From Acinetobacter sp. ANC 4169 (GTDB lineage: Bacteria > Pseudomonadota > Gammaproteobacteria > Pseudomonadales > Moraxellaceae): a DNA stretch of 64,000 nucleotides. Of this stretch, positions 35,499 to 44,422 are shown one piece after another; position 1 is the stretch's first letter; the number at the start of each line of letters is the position of its first letter. The position numbers and the translations under genes were made by a program. The notes under the pieces were generated by a model. It was not told the DNA's origin, made no database searches, and was given only the letters and a program-made list of their open reading frames with translations. The stretch spans positions 86,822 to 150,821 of the forward strand of contig NZ_NEGE01000011.1 of assembly GCF_002135355.1 (NCBI RefSeq). The letters are read 5' to 3'.

Positions 35499-35880
35499 TG
35501 TTTGCTTCCCCCACATCGTACTACGACGGTTTTTTTGGTTATTTCGATAAACTCAATGAGGAAATAGCAATTGCTATGCCAAAAGCAAAATCAGATTTCT
35601 ACAATGCCTCTAAAATAAACAATAAATACACCTATCATACTGTTTTTATTAAATTTTAATTAATTATCATAAATTTATCTTAAATATCGTTTATTCGATG
35701 CGATAGCCAGTTTGCTCAGTATTAAAACTCACTTCATCTTTAGAGCAAGATTCATATTTACTTACATCATGCCTCTTTTTAAGGCTATTTTTTCACCAGT
35801 TTTCTTCGTTATGCATGAAAAAAGTGCACAATTTTAAAGCAAATTGTGCACTTTAAAGAATTTTATAGCCAGTGAAGAAC
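35499..35880. other. AT-rich intergenic region between the two TorF-like genes
   Basis: 382 bases with the terminator of the upstream paralogue (35821-35854) at its right end and the promoter region of the first copy at its left. No coding potential; the small ORF at 35450-35659 is on the wrong strand and overlaps a real gene. Confidence 0.6.
35812..35856 (-). terminator. Terminator of the second TorF-like gene
   Basis: AAAGTGCACAATTT pairs with AAATTGTGCACTTT (35821-35854), a 14-bp perfect stem with a 6-base loop. On the minus strand it is followed by TTTTTTC. Confidence 0.88.
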
Positions 35881-36651
35881 TTAAAAATTAAAATTCAATC
35901 CCAAAACCAGCTGATCATCAAAATCTGTATCAAAACGATCCTTGCCCCCAAAGACATAATCTAAGGATGCTGTTGCACCAGTATTGGCAATTGCTTTGCT
36001 TAGGCCAATGCGCGCTTCATTGAAAGCAACATCGTTTTTCGTTTCAATGATGCTGTCATCACGACTACTATTATAAAGAGATGCACCTACCGAAGTATTT
36101 AGCATAAAATTTTGCGCTAAAGCATAACTATAAGCTGCACTTAAATACACATCTCCGGCATTGGCAAAAGAAGCATCGCTAAGCATCACCGCCGCACCTA
36201 AAGTTAAATCTTTATAAGCCAGTTCACCCAATACATCGAATGCAGTAGTTTTACGTTTATCACCGTTGTCACCATATACCGTACCGCCATTTTGATAGTA
36301 ATAAGCAGTCCCTTGAAGCTTATAGCTCCAGTCCTGATTCAGCTCCTTACCATACGCGACATAAAAATCATGTTCAAAGCCATGATCTTTATCATCATCA
36401 GAAGGATCATAACCGAGTGTTGACCCCCAATATCCCAAGGTTATTCCGCTGTTATGTGCGTACTCAAGCCCAGCTTGTAAAGTGACATCATCGTTTTCCA
36501 CACCACCGCGGTAAATATATTTATTGACCACTGCAAAACTACCACTTAGCTCGCCTGCTGTTTGTGAAGGTATATTTTCCTCAGCAAATACAGACATTGT
36601 GCTGATTGCAAGCAAACAAGTTAATGAAATTTTATGTGATATTTGCAGCAT
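35881..36651 (-). CDS. TorF family putative porin (second copy)
   Basis: A 256-residue outer-membrane protein with a signal peptide (about 1-23, Phe-Ala-Glu-Glu). The first strand is Val-Val-Asn-Lys-Tyr-Ile-Tyr-Arg-Gly-Gly-Val, aligning with the Tyr-Arg-Gly motif of the first copy. The barrel ends Leu-Val-Leu-Gly-Leu-Asn-Phe-Asn-Phe with the C-terminal Phe needed for BAM insertion. An acidic loop (Asp-Pro-Ser-Asp-Asp-Asp-Lys-Asp) lies near residue 82. It shares fold and order with the 34755-35498 product but has clearly diverged in sequence, so the duplication is old. It has its own terminator. Confidence 0.8.
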   Translation of the reverse strand: MLQISHKISLTCLLAISTMSVFAEENIPSQTAGELSGSFAVVNKYIYRGGVENDDVTLQAGLEYAHNSGITLGYWGSTLGYDPSDDDKDHGFEHDFYVAYGKELNQDWSYKLQGTAYYYQNGGTVYGDNGDKRKTTAFDVLGELAYKDLTLGAAVMLSDASFANAGDVYLSAAYSYALAQNFMLNTSVGASLYNSSRDDSIIETKNDVAFNEARIGLSKAIANTGATASLDYVFGGKDRFDTDFDDQLVLGLNFNF

Positions 36652-37233
36652 TACTACCCCGTATAGAATCGCTTAAAGATTCTGTTCAACGATGAATTTG
36701 GCTGCGGATTTTAAAACTTTTTTATACTTTTTGGTCAATTTTTTTAAATTGCTCTGGCGTACTTTTATGTAACTAATAATCAATAAGTCAGCTTCATACT
36801 GAATTAAAATAGATTTTTATATTGAAAAAATTAGATGAAATTTCAATAGATATGAATTTAAAAAAAAATTGCTGATTGTGCATTCACTCCTCGGCTGAAT
36901 ATCCATAAATCAGTGCTTTTAATCCACATTAGACTAAAGTCTAAAGCAGGAAGATTTCATAAAATTAAGTATAAATGATGAACTTCAGCTTCCTATGAAT
37001 GGTTAAAATTACAAAACAGGTTATTTATATTTTAAATATATTATTGTTTTGTAAAATAATTTTAACAAATAGAAACTTTTTAATATTTTTATAGACTAAA
37101 AGGTATAAAATTATATTCAAAGAATGCATAACTTTAATTAAATAAAATGTATTAAAAAATGATTTTTTTGCGATACATTCCGTATACAATTCCTTCAATT
37201 TCTATCTCCCATTTTGTATAAGGCCACCTCCCA
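36652..37233. other. Long AT-rich divergent regulatory region
   Basis: 582 bases, very AT-rich, between the second TorF-like gene (-) and the OprD-like porin (+). No convincing ORF. It holds a near-palindrome at 36929-36944 and several A/T tracts; TATACAAT at about 37185-37192 is a possible -10 for the porin with no clear -35. Confidence 0.5.
36929..36944. promoter_or_regulatory. Candidate operator TTAGACT-AA-AGTCTAA
   Basis: Perfect 7-bp inverted arms with a 2-base spacer, about 290 bases ahead of the OprD-like gene and 278 bases ahead of the TorF-like gene. Confidence 0.35.
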
Positions 37234-38526
37234 ATGCAAAACGTACAAAAACTTACTTTAGCAGTTTTAATTCAAGCTGCTTTGATTTCTACTGCCTATG
37301 CCAGCGAACAAAGCGAAGCTAAAGGCTTTGTTGAAGATGCTGAAGGTTCTGTATTGTTCCGCACCGGCTATATCAACCGCGATAAAAAAGCGCCTGGCAA
37401 GAAAGATCAAAGTTCTGCTGCACAATCGGCTATTGTCAAACTCGAGTCTGGTTTTACACAGGGTGTAGTCGGTTTTGGTGTAAATGCTGTAGGTGATGCT
37501 TCGTTTAAACTGGGCGAAAACAAAAATGCAAATAACGGCATGATTCCTAAGCATGCAGATGGTTCTGCATACGATCATTGGGCTCGTGGCGGTGCCAGTG
37601 TTAAAGCACGTGTTTCAAACACGACTGTTGAGTACGGTACTCAAGTATTAGATATTCCTGTACTGGCAAGTAATACTGGCCGTATGGTTCCTGAATATTT
37701 CACTGGTGTACTTGCAACAAGCCATGAAATTGAAAATCTGGAAGTTATTGCGGGTAAATTCACCAAAAACCAATATTCCGATCAAATTAACACTGATAGC
37801 GAAAAATTAGACCGTGCCGTGGTTTGGGGCGCAAAATATAAAGTGAATGATGCTTTAAATACTGCATACTACGGTGTAGACATTAAAGATAAATTAGAAC
37901 GTCACTATGCAAATGTGAACTATAAACAAGCTTTGGCAAATGACAGTTCATTCACTTATGACTTCAGCGGCTACCACACTGAATTTGAGCCGGGCACGAC
38001 ATATTCAGCAACAGTAGCAGATCCATCTACACAAAATACCCATAACACTATTTTTGCTGTGTCAGGTACATACAATAAAGATGTACACAACCTAATGTTG
38101 GCTTATCAACAAAACTCTGGCAACGTGGGTTATGACTACAGTGGCAATGGTGATGGTTACCAATCCATCTATATGCCAAACTCATACCTTTCAGACTTTA
38201 TCGGCAACGATGAAAAATCTGTACAGCTTCAATACAGCTATAACTTCAAAAACCAAGGCTTAGCTGGCTTGAACTGGACTACTGCTTATGTTTATGGTTG
38301 GGATATCAAAGCAACTGATAATAAAGGAACTATCATCAGTGATCACGCTAAAGAGCGCGAATTCTTTAACCAAGTGAAATACACTGTTCAAAGTGGTTTT
38401 GCCAAAGATGCAAGCTTGCGTGTACGTAACTCTTACTACCGTGCAAGCAATGCTTACCAAGCTGGTTACATCGGTGATACCAATGAATGGCGTATCTTCC
38501 TTGATATTCCTGTGAAATTATTTTAA
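37234..38526 (+). CDS. OprD family outer-membrane porin
   Basis: A 430-residue protein with a signal peptide (about 1-23, Ala-Tyr-Ala-Ser). The mature part has the OprD-family start Gly-Phe-Val-Glu-Asp-Ala-Glu-Gly-Ser, then Phe-Arg-Thr-Gly-Tyr-Ile-Asn-Arg-Asp. Further in are Asn-Thr-Gly-Arg-Met-Val-Pro-Glu-Tyr-Phe-Thr-Gly (about 147-158) and the C-terminal Phe-Leu-Asp-Ile-Pro-Val-Lys-Leu-Phe. OprD porins pass small carboxylates, basic amino acids or aromatic acids; the substrate is not evident. In Acinetobacter some members affect carbapenem uptake, but nothing here shows that. A strong terminator follows. Confidence 0.88.
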   Translation: MQNVQKLTLAVLIQAALISTAYASEQSEAKGFVEDAEGSVLFRTGYINRDKKAPGKKDQSSAAQSAIVKLESGFTQGVVGFGVNAVGDASFKLGENKNANNGMIPKHADGSAYDHWARGGASVKARVSNTTVEYGTQVLDIPVLASNTGRMVPEYFTGVLATSHEIENLEVIAGKFTKNQYSDQINTDSEKLDRAVVWGAKYKVNDALNTAYYGVDIKDKLERHYANVNYKQALANDSSFTYDFSGYHTEFEPGTTYSATVADPSTQNTHNTIFAVSGTYNKDVHNLMLAYQQNSGNVGYDYSGNGDGYQSIYMPNSYLSDFIGNDEKSVQLQYSYNFKNQGLAGLNWTTAYVYGWDIKATDNKGTIISDHAKEREFFNQVKYTVQSGFAKDASLRVRNSYYRASNAYQAGYIGDTNEWRIFLDIPVKLF

Positions 38527-38547
38527 TTCACAGTAAGTTCAAGAGAT

Positions 38548-38580
38548 AAAAAAACCTGCACATTGTGCAGGTTTTTTTTG
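38548..38580. terminator. Terminator between oprD-like and ppa
   Basis: AACCTGCACA and TGTGCAGGTT (38553-38573), flanked by A7 and T8, acting on both convergent genes. Confidence 0.92.
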
Positions 38581-38621
38581 TTTTTAGATTTTAAAAATAA
38601 AAGCTAAAAACCAAAAATCAA

Positions 38622-39152
38622 TTATGCATTTTTGTAAGCTTCGATTGAGCTAAGCACTTCTTGTTTTGCAACATCAGCACCTTCCCAACCACTTAACTTA
38701 ACCCATTTTCCTGGCTCTAAGTCTTTGTAGTGTTGGAAGAAGTGTTCGATTTGGCTAATCAACAACGGAGGAAGATCAGTGTACTCCTGAACATCTTTGT
38801 AGATCGGTGTCAATTTTTCGTGTGGAACTGCAACCAGTTTCGCGTCAATACCACCATCATCTTCCATGTTCAATTTGCCCACTGGACGGCAACGGATTAC
38901 TGAACCTGGTTCAACCGGGTGTGGAGTTACAACCAATACGTCTAATGGGTCACCATCAAGAGATAGTGTATTTGGTACATAACCATAGTTTGCTGGGTAG
39001 AACATTGCAGTACCCATGAAACGGTCTACAAATAATGCATCAGAATCTTTGTCGATTTCGTATTTGATTGGTGCTGCATTTGCAGGAATTTCAATAATTA
39101 CATAGATGTCGTTTGGTGCATCTTTACCCGCTGGGATATTGCTGTAGCTCAT
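38622..39152 (-). CDS. ppa: Inorganic pyrophosphatase
   Basis: A 176-residue family I soluble pyrophosphatase that hydrolyses PPi to phosphate. It has the signature Asp-Gly-Asp-Pro-Leu-Asp-Val-Leu-Val with its three Mg-binding aspartates, [12 protein letters not shown] just before, and Lys-Tyr-Glu-Ile-Asp-Lys near residue 31. The start at 39152 (Met-Ser-Tyr-Ser-Asn-Ile-Pro) gives the E. coli length; an ATG-like start 6 codons earlier is less likely. A TATAAT box lies about 45 bases upstream. Confidence 0.96.
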   Translation of the reverse strand: MSYSNIPAGKDAPNDIYVIIEIPANAAPIKYEIDKDSDALFVDRFMGTAMFYPANYGYVPNTLSLDGDPLDVLVVTPHPVEPGSVIRCRPVGKLNMEDDGGIDAKLVAVPHEKLTPIYKDVQEYTDLPPLLISQIEHFFQHYKDLEPGKWVKLSGWEGADVAKQEVLSSIEAYKNA

Positions 39153-39195
39153 AGCATCACTCTTTAACAAGTTAAATCTTTTTAAAACCGCAATG

Positions 39196-39201
39196 ATTAT
39201 A
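39196..39201 (-). promoter_or_regulatory. Candidate -10 box of ppa
   Basis: Perfect TATAAT on the minus strand inside a short AAAACCG/CGGTTTT hairpin (39184-39209). The -35 region is weak. Confidence 0.45.
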
Positions 39202-39276
39202 ACGGTTTTTGCGTATTAAATAACTTTTCGATTATACATCTGCTGAGTGAAAATATGTATTTCCACATTTTGCAGC

Positions 39277-39678
39277 TCAGGTGGTTAATTTAATGACCAA
39301 AAGCAACAAGCAAATCGGGCAAAGCAAGGACAAGATCCAGATAATGGAACGCAAAGTGGCCCAATTGGCTAAATAACAGATTCCGTAGAAAATACGGAGT
39401 AAAATATATGCCACACCAAAAGTCATAATGATGTTTTGAGAAACCACCATATATTCTGCCATTAAAATGGAAGCAATAAATAAAGGTAAACTTTCAAAAC
39501 TGTTTTGTTGTACCGCATGGGCACGTGCTGCTAAACCTGTGGTTTTGGCCAAAAATTCACGCGGATTCTGGTTGTCTCGTGCTTTAAAACCTGCTGTTTT
39601 TTTTGCAATAGTGGTAAAAACATAGGGCAATAAACATGCAATTAAGATGAGATAGATTATTCCGCTAATGCTTTGCAT
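39277..39678 (-). CDS. MAPEG family membrane protein
   Basis: A 133-residue protein with four transmembrane segments. The pattern Asn-Pro-Arg-Glu-Phe near residue 40, then Arg-Ala-His-Ala-Val-Gln-Gln-Asn-Ser-Phe-Glu-Ser-Leu-Pro-Leu-Phe, is the core of the MAPEG family (membrane-associated eicosanoid and glutathione metabolism). Bacterial members of this type are uncharacterised; some have glutathione transferase activity. It lies upstream of ppa on the same strand, 124 bases apart. Confidence 0.82.
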   Translation of the reverse strand: MQSISGIIYLILIACLLPYVFTTIAKKTAGFKARDNQNPREFLAKTTGLAARAHAVQQNSFESLPLFIASILMAEYMVVSQNIIMTFGVAYILLRIFYGICYLANWATLRSIIWILSLLCPICLLLLVIKLTT

Positions 39679-39783
39679 CTCATTTTTCTCATTAAAATTT
39701 TATGCTGCCTATCATAGCATGGCGTTTTCACAATATTTTTTGTAAATTATAGTGTTTTTATAAATCAGCAATAAGGATCCATC

Positions 39784-40164
39784 ATGGTCAATCCTGATCA
39801 AGACAAAATGTTTGATGTACTCGAAAAGCAACGCCAACATCAACGTAAAGTGGATCGTGTACTCAAAGTCGTATTGCCGATTGTTGCATTCTTGGTTGCT
39901 ACAATTTGTGCCAATATGAATGCCTGGTCTATGCTGGGTACCCTGATTATTTTAATTGTAGCTTTGTGGATGGTCGCCATTAAACGACAACCTTTATGGT
40001 ATTGGTTATTCGGTATTTTGGTCTATTGCCTCATCGACAACTATTTCAGCTATGGTAGCTTGTATTTACCCGGCTTTAGCCGTCAATTTGGCACCATGTT
40101 TACCTTTGTCGGTATTTTTGGCATAGCACGTCCCTATATTGATCGATGGCTGTTAAAAGATTAA
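39784..40164 (+). CDS. Small conserved membrane protein of unknown function
   Basis: A 126-residue protein with a charged N-terminus (about 1-26, rich in Gln, Lys, Arg and His). Three to four hydrophobic segments follow (about 28-45, 48-66, 72-88, 103-118). AAGGATCC precedes the ATG at 39784, a clear ribosome binding site. It stands alone between divergent and convergent neighbours and ends in a strong terminator at 40174-40203. I do not recognise a family. Confidence 0.75.
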   Translation: MVNPDQDKMFDVLEKQRQHQRKVDRVLKVVLPIVAFLVATICANMNAWSMLGTLIILIVALWMVAIKRQPLWYWLFGILVYCLIDNYFSYGSLYLPGFSRQFGTMFTFVGIFGIARPYIDRWLLKD

Positions 40165-40173
40165 GGCCCAAAT

Positions 40174-40207
40174 AAAAAAAGCGCCGATCACGGCGCTTTT
40201 TTTATTG
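40174..40207. terminator. Bidirectional terminator before fadD
   Basis: GCGCCG-ATCA-CGGCGC flanked by A7 and T7, one of the strongest hairpins in the window; it serves the small membrane protein gene (+) and fadD (-). Confidence 0.93.
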
Positions 40208-40213
40208 CAGCAT

Positions 40214-41890
40214 TTATGCAGTTTTACGCAAGTCTTTACGCAAGATTTTGCCTACGTTGGACTTCGGTAATTCATCCATAAATTCAACATAACGAGGACG
40301 TTTATAACCGGTTAAGTTTTCTTTAGCGAAGGCAAGCACTTCTTCAGTTGTCAGTGATGGATCTTTTTTCACAACAAACAGTTTAGGCACTTCACCTGAT
40401 TTTTCATCAGGTACACCAATCGCAGCAACTTCCAATACTTTCGGATGCTTAGAAATGACTTCTTCAATTTCTGAAGGATAAACGTTAAAGCCAGACACCA
40501 AGATCATGTCTTTCTTACGATCGACAATCTTGATATAACCGCGAGAATCCATTACACCGATATCGCCGGTACGGAAGAAACCATGGATCATCACTTTTTC
40601 AGTTTCATCTGGACGGTTCCAGTAGCCTTTCATGACTTGTGGACCACGAATCGAGATTTCGCCTTGCTCACCCAATGCAACTTCATTGCCATCATCATCC
40701 AGAATAGCAACTTCAGTCAGTGGCAATGGAATACCGATGGTACCGCTGAATTCAGTTGATTGCGGTGGATTCGCTGTTGCAACAGGTGAAGTTTCAGATA
40801 AACCGTAACCTTCAATGATATTGGTACCGGTAACTCTCTTCCATGCTTCAGCAGTAGAAGGCAATACCGCCATACCACCACCCATAGCCATTTTCAGTTT
40901 GCTATGATCAAGCTGTTTAAATTCTTCATTGTTTACCAATGCATTAAACAAGGTATTCACTGCCGGGAAGAATGACGGCTGGTATTTACGCAGTTCTTTC
41001 ATTACCGCAGGTAGGTCACGCGGGTTTGGAATAAGCACGTTGGCTTGACCTTTATACATGCCGTACAACGCACACACCATGAATGCAAAGATGTGATAAA
41101 GCGGTAAGGCACAGAAAATACGGTCATCCGGTTGCCCATCTTGAGCACCAAATTTACTTTGGAAAATACCGTCACACTGCAACATGTTCGCAACCAGGTT
41201 ACGATGGGTCAGTTCAGCACCTTTAGAAACACCTGTAGTACCACCGGTATATTGAAGTACCGCTGTATCACTGAGCGTGAGGCTAGGACGTTTATAGTTG
41301 CTTGCGCTCACTTTAGCCATTGCTGCGTTAAAACGGATATGTCCTGGAATATTCCAGGCTGGGATTTGCTTACGTACTGAACGTAACACAAAATTCACCA
41401 GTGTACCTTTTAAGGCACCTAGCATATCGCCCACAGAAGCGACGACAACGTGCTTCACAGGAGTTTTACCAATAATAGCCTGATAAACTGTTGCAAAGTT
41501 TTCAACAATAACCAGTACTTCCGAACCTGAGTCATTTAATTGATGCTCAAGTTCACGAGAAGTATAAAGCGGATTTACGTTAACCAGTATTAGACCAGCA
41601 CGGAAGATACCCAATGCCACGACAGGATATTGAAGCACGTTTGGCATCATTACAGCCACACGTGTACCTTTTTCCAAACCTAAACTTTGTAAATATGTTG
41701 CAAATTTACGACTTGCTTCTTCCAACTCATTAAAAGTGAGAACTTTATCCATAAAAATAAAGGCGTCACGTGAGCCAAATTTTTGGAAATTGCGTTCGAA
41801 TACATCAACTAATGAGGTATTTTCAGCAGGTAACTCTACAGTTTCCGGAATCCCTGTCTTTTGGTATTCAGCGAACCAAATCTTTTCCAT
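40214..41890 (-). CDS. fadD: Long-chain fatty acid--CoA ligase FadD
   Basis: A 558-residue adenylate-forming enzyme that activates fatty acids for beta-oxidation at the inner membrane. The AMP-binding loop is Tyr-Thr-Gly-Gly-Thr-Thr-Gly-Val-Ser-Lys-Gly-Ala (about 215-226). Further motifs are Gly-Tyr-Gly-Leu-Ser-Glu-Thr-Ser-Pro, Phe-Arg-Thr-Gly-Asp-Ile-Gly, Asp-Arg-Lys-Lys-Asp-Met-Ile, and the C-terminal catalytic Lys in Gly-Lys-Ile-Leu-Arg. GGAGAG lies at proper distance before the ATG. It is monocistronic, with an 11-bp inverted repeat upstream that may be its operator. Confidence 0.93.
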   Translation of the reverse strand: MEKIWFAEYQKTGIPETVELPAENTSLVDVFERNFQKFGSRDAFIFMDKVLTFNELEEASRKFATYLQSLGLEKGTRVAVMMPNVLQYPVVALGIFRAGLILVNVNPLYTSRELEHQLNDSGSEVLVIVENFATVYQAIIGKTPVKHVVVASVGDMLGALKGTLVNFVLRSVRKQIPAWNIPGHIRFNAAMAKVSASNYKRPSLTLSDTAVLQYTGGTTGVSKGAELTHRNLVANMLQCDGIFQSKFGAQDGQPDDRIFCALPLYHIFAFMVCALYGMYKGQANVLIPNPRDLPAVMKELRKYQPSFFPAVNTLFNALVNNEEFKQLDHSKLKMAMGGGMAVLPSTAEAWKRVTGTNIIEGYGLSETSPVATANPPQSTEFSGTIGIPLPLTEVAILDDDGNEVALGEQGEISIRGPQVMKGYWNRPDETEKVMIHGFFRTGDIGVMDSRGYIKIVDRKKDMILVSGFNVYPSEIEEVISKHPKVLEVAAIGVPDEKSGEVPKLFVVKKDPSLTTEEVLAFAKENLTGYKRPRYVEFMDELPKSNVGKILRKDLRKTA

Positions 41891-41938
41891 AATGCCTATC
41901 TCTCCAATCTTAATCCTTAGTATTCAAAGTGTTTTTTT

Positions 41939-41981
41939 CTTTGTTGAACCTGGTTTTTTCCTTTTGTAATGTTCAACAAAG
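41939..41981. promoter_or_regulatory. Inverted repeat upstream of fadD
   Basis: CTTTGTTGAAC (41939-41949) and GTTCAACAAAG (41971-41981) are perfect 11-bp inverted arms around 21 bases, centred about 70 bases ahead of the fadD start. It does not match the FadR or PsrA consensus as I know them. Confidence 0.5.
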
Positions 41982-42038
41982 CATCCATTTGCACGAATTA
42001 CACCATATATAGCCTATTTCATATCCGGGATGCTAGTT

Positions 42039-44258
42039 TTATCTTTGAATGAACAGTTTATTTGCTTTTTGATATCCTCGTGGTAAGAGTTGACCTTTAC
42101 TGCCTCGCTTACCCATATATTTCTGAAGATCATCGCCTTTTAGTTTTAATTGTTGCTGTCCAGCAACCACTTGAATTATTTCATCTAAATTAAGCATTGT
42201 CATGGATACAATTTGATCTTTTGTTTCGAGTTGTATCAATTTATTACCTTTACCCTTATTCAGGCTTGGTAATTCTGACAAATCGACCACCAGCATACGC
42301 CCTGCTGAACTAAGCAAGGCTACATGGGTCGCCTGTTCTATTGCCTGCAGTGGCATCGCTTTAGCATCTTCAGGCACAGTCAGGAAGGATTTACCGGCTT
42401 TGGCATTGGTATCCAGCTGTTTCGCCTGGGTTTTAAAACCATAACCTTTGGAACTTAAGGCCAAAATTTCAGTGTCATCTTCAGCAATAAAGATTTGAAT
42501 AAACCCGACGCCGCTGGCAGGTGAGAGTTTGGAACTTAAAGGTTCGCCCAAGCCACGTGCCGATGGCAGACTGTTAATGGCCAGCGCATAACTTCGACCG
42601 CTATCGTCCAGTACATAGACCCGTTGATTAGATTTACCTTGCGCATGACTTAAGTATTGATCGCCGGCACGGAAATTCAGATTTTCAGCATCGACCTCAT
42701 GGCCTTTGGCTGAACGAATCCAGCCGGCTTCAGACAATACTACAGTCACAGGATCGGCCGGTAACATGTCCTGTTCATTGATCGCCTGAGCGTCTGCACG
42801 TATCACGATTGGCGAACGTCGGTCATCGCCAAACTTTTTCGCATCGTCTTTCAGTTCAGTGATAATCAGATTTTTTAAAGATTCAGGATTGGCCAGCTGT
42901 TCACGAATAATGGCAGCGCGTGCTTCCAGTTCTTCCTGTTCACGGCGCATTTCCATTTCTTCAAGCTTGGCCAAATGACGTAACTTGAGTTCTAAAATGG
43001 CTTCGGCCTGAATTTCATCAATATTAAAGTGCGACATCAATACTGGTTTAGGCTGATCTTCTTCACGGATAATACGAATCACTTCATCAATGTTTAAATA
43101 GGCAATGATTAAACCTGCAAGAATATGCAGGCGTTTTTCAATTTTATTTAAATGATATTGCAGACGGCGAGTCACAGTATTCTTACGAATCTCGATCCAT
43201 TCCAGCAAAATACGACGAATCGATTTCACTTGTGGACGACCATCAGCACCAATCATGTTCATATTGACGCGATAGCTAGACTCCAGATCAGTCGTTGCAA
43301 ATAGATGGCTCATCACCGCTTCGGCATCAATGCGGTTGGAACGCAACACAATCACCAGACGGGTTGGATTCTGATGATCCGATTCATCCCGCAGGTCACT
43401 GACCAATGGCAATTTTTTTGCCTGCATCTGATCGGCAATCTGGGTAATGACTTTGGAACCCGACACCTGATACGGCAAGTCGGTAATCACGATTTCATTT
43501 CTTTCTATTTTATAGACCGCACGGGTACGGTAACTGCCACGACCTGTAGTTTGTATTTTGAGCAATTCTTCAGGTGAAGTAATAATTTCTGCTTTGGTTG
43601 GCAAGTCGGGCGCTGGAATATATTCAGCCACTTTTTCATCGGACAGATTCGGATTGCGAATCAGGGCGATGGTGCCTTTGACCACTTCGCGCAAGTTATG
43701 CGGTGGAATATCGGTGGCCATGCCGACTGCAATCCCGGTGGTGCCGTTCAATAAAATATTCGGTACACGTGCAGGTAAATTCACCGGCTCTTTCATGGAA
43801 CCATCGAAGTTGTCTTGCCAGTCGCAGGTGCCCTGCCCAAGTTCAGACAACAACACTTCACTGTATTGCGACAGTTTGGCTTCGGTATAACGCATCGCTG
43901 CAAAGGATTTCGGATCATCCGGTGAACCCCAGTTCCCTTGCCCTTCAATAAAAGGATAACGATAACTGAATGGCTGTGCCATCAGCACCATGGCTTCATA
44001 ACAGGCAGAGTCACCATGCGGATGGTACTTACCGAGTACATCACCCACGGTACGGGCAGATTTTTTTGGCTTGCCGCTATGCTTTAAGCCCAGTTCACTC
44101 ATCGCGAAGACAATACGACGCTGTACCGGTTTTAAACCGTCACTGATATGCGGCAATGCACGGTCCATAATCACGTACATGGCATAGTTAAGGTAAGCTT
44201 GTTCAGTAAATTCGGCTACGGAACGATTTTCTGTCGCATGATGCACAAGGCTGGTCAT
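42039..44258 (-). CDS. parC: DNA topoisomerase IV subunit A
   Basis: A 739-residue type IIA topoisomerase subunit that decatenates daughter chromosomes. The catalytic Tyr124 is in Ala-Ala-Met-Arg-Tyr-Thr-Glu. The quinolone-determining region reads His-Pro-His-Gly-Asp-Ser84-Ala-Cys-Tyr-Glu88, equivalent to Ser80 and Glu84 of E. coli numbering; both are wild type. Gly-Ser-Pro-Asp-Asp-Pro-Lys and a C-terminal beta-pinwheel region (from about 500) follow. parE is not adjacent. The ATG at 44258 has AGGA upstream. Confidence 0.96.
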   Translation of the reverse strand: MTSLVHHATENRSVAEFTEQAYLNYAMYVIMDRALPHISDGLKPVQRRIVFAMSELGLKHSGKPKKSARTVGDVLGKYHPHGDSACYEAMVLMAQPFSYRYPFIEGQGNWGSPDDPKSFAAMRYTEAKLSQYSEVLLSELGQGTCDWQDNFDGSMKEPVNLPARVPNILLNGTTGIAVGMATDIPPHNLREVVKGTIALIRNPNLSDEKVAEYIPAPDLPTKAEIITSPEELLKIQTTGRGSYRTRAVYKIERNEIVITDLPYQVSGSKVITQIADQMQAKKLPLVSDLRDESDHQNPTRLVIVLRSNRIDAEAVMSHLFATTDLESSYRVNMNMIGADGRPQVKSIRRILLEWIEIRKNTVTRRLQYHLNKIEKRLHILAGLIIAYLNIDEVIRIIREEDQPKPVLMSHFNIDEIQAEAILELKLRHLAKLEEMEMRREQEELEARAAIIREQLANPESLKNLIITELKDDAKKFGDDRRSPIVIRADAQAINEQDMLPADPVTVVLSEAGWIRSAKGHEVDAENLNFRAGDQYLSHAQGKSNQRVYVLDDSGRSYALAINSLPSARGLGEPLSSKLSPASGVGFIQIFIAEDDTEILALSSKGYGFKTQAKQLDTNAKAGKSFLTVPEDAKAMPLQAIEQATHVALLSSAGRMLVVDLSELPSLNKGKGNKLIQLETKDQIVSMTMLNLDEIIQVVAGQQQLKLKGDDLQKYMGKRGSKGQLLPRGYQKANKLFIQR

Positions 44259-44310
44259 AAAAGCGTGAAATCCTAAATAATTCGTTTTTGTATCTACGTT
44301 GTTATGCTAA

Positions 44311-44356
44311 GTCGCAGGTGCAGACTACACAAGGGCAGTAACCCACACTCTGCGAC
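44311..44356. other. Stem-loop upstream of parC
   Basis: GTCGCAG (44311-44317) and CTGCGAC (44350-44356) pair perfectly, extended by GTG/CAC, around a 30-base loop. It lies in the 164-base gap between niaP and parC, 53 bases before the parC ATG; it may be a weak niaP terminator or a leader structure. Confidence 0.35.
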
Positions 44357-44422
44357 AAATTGTGTCTTATGGACTAAAAATATCCATTTTATAAGGGTCA
44401 ATCAACTAAAAAATCAGCAATT

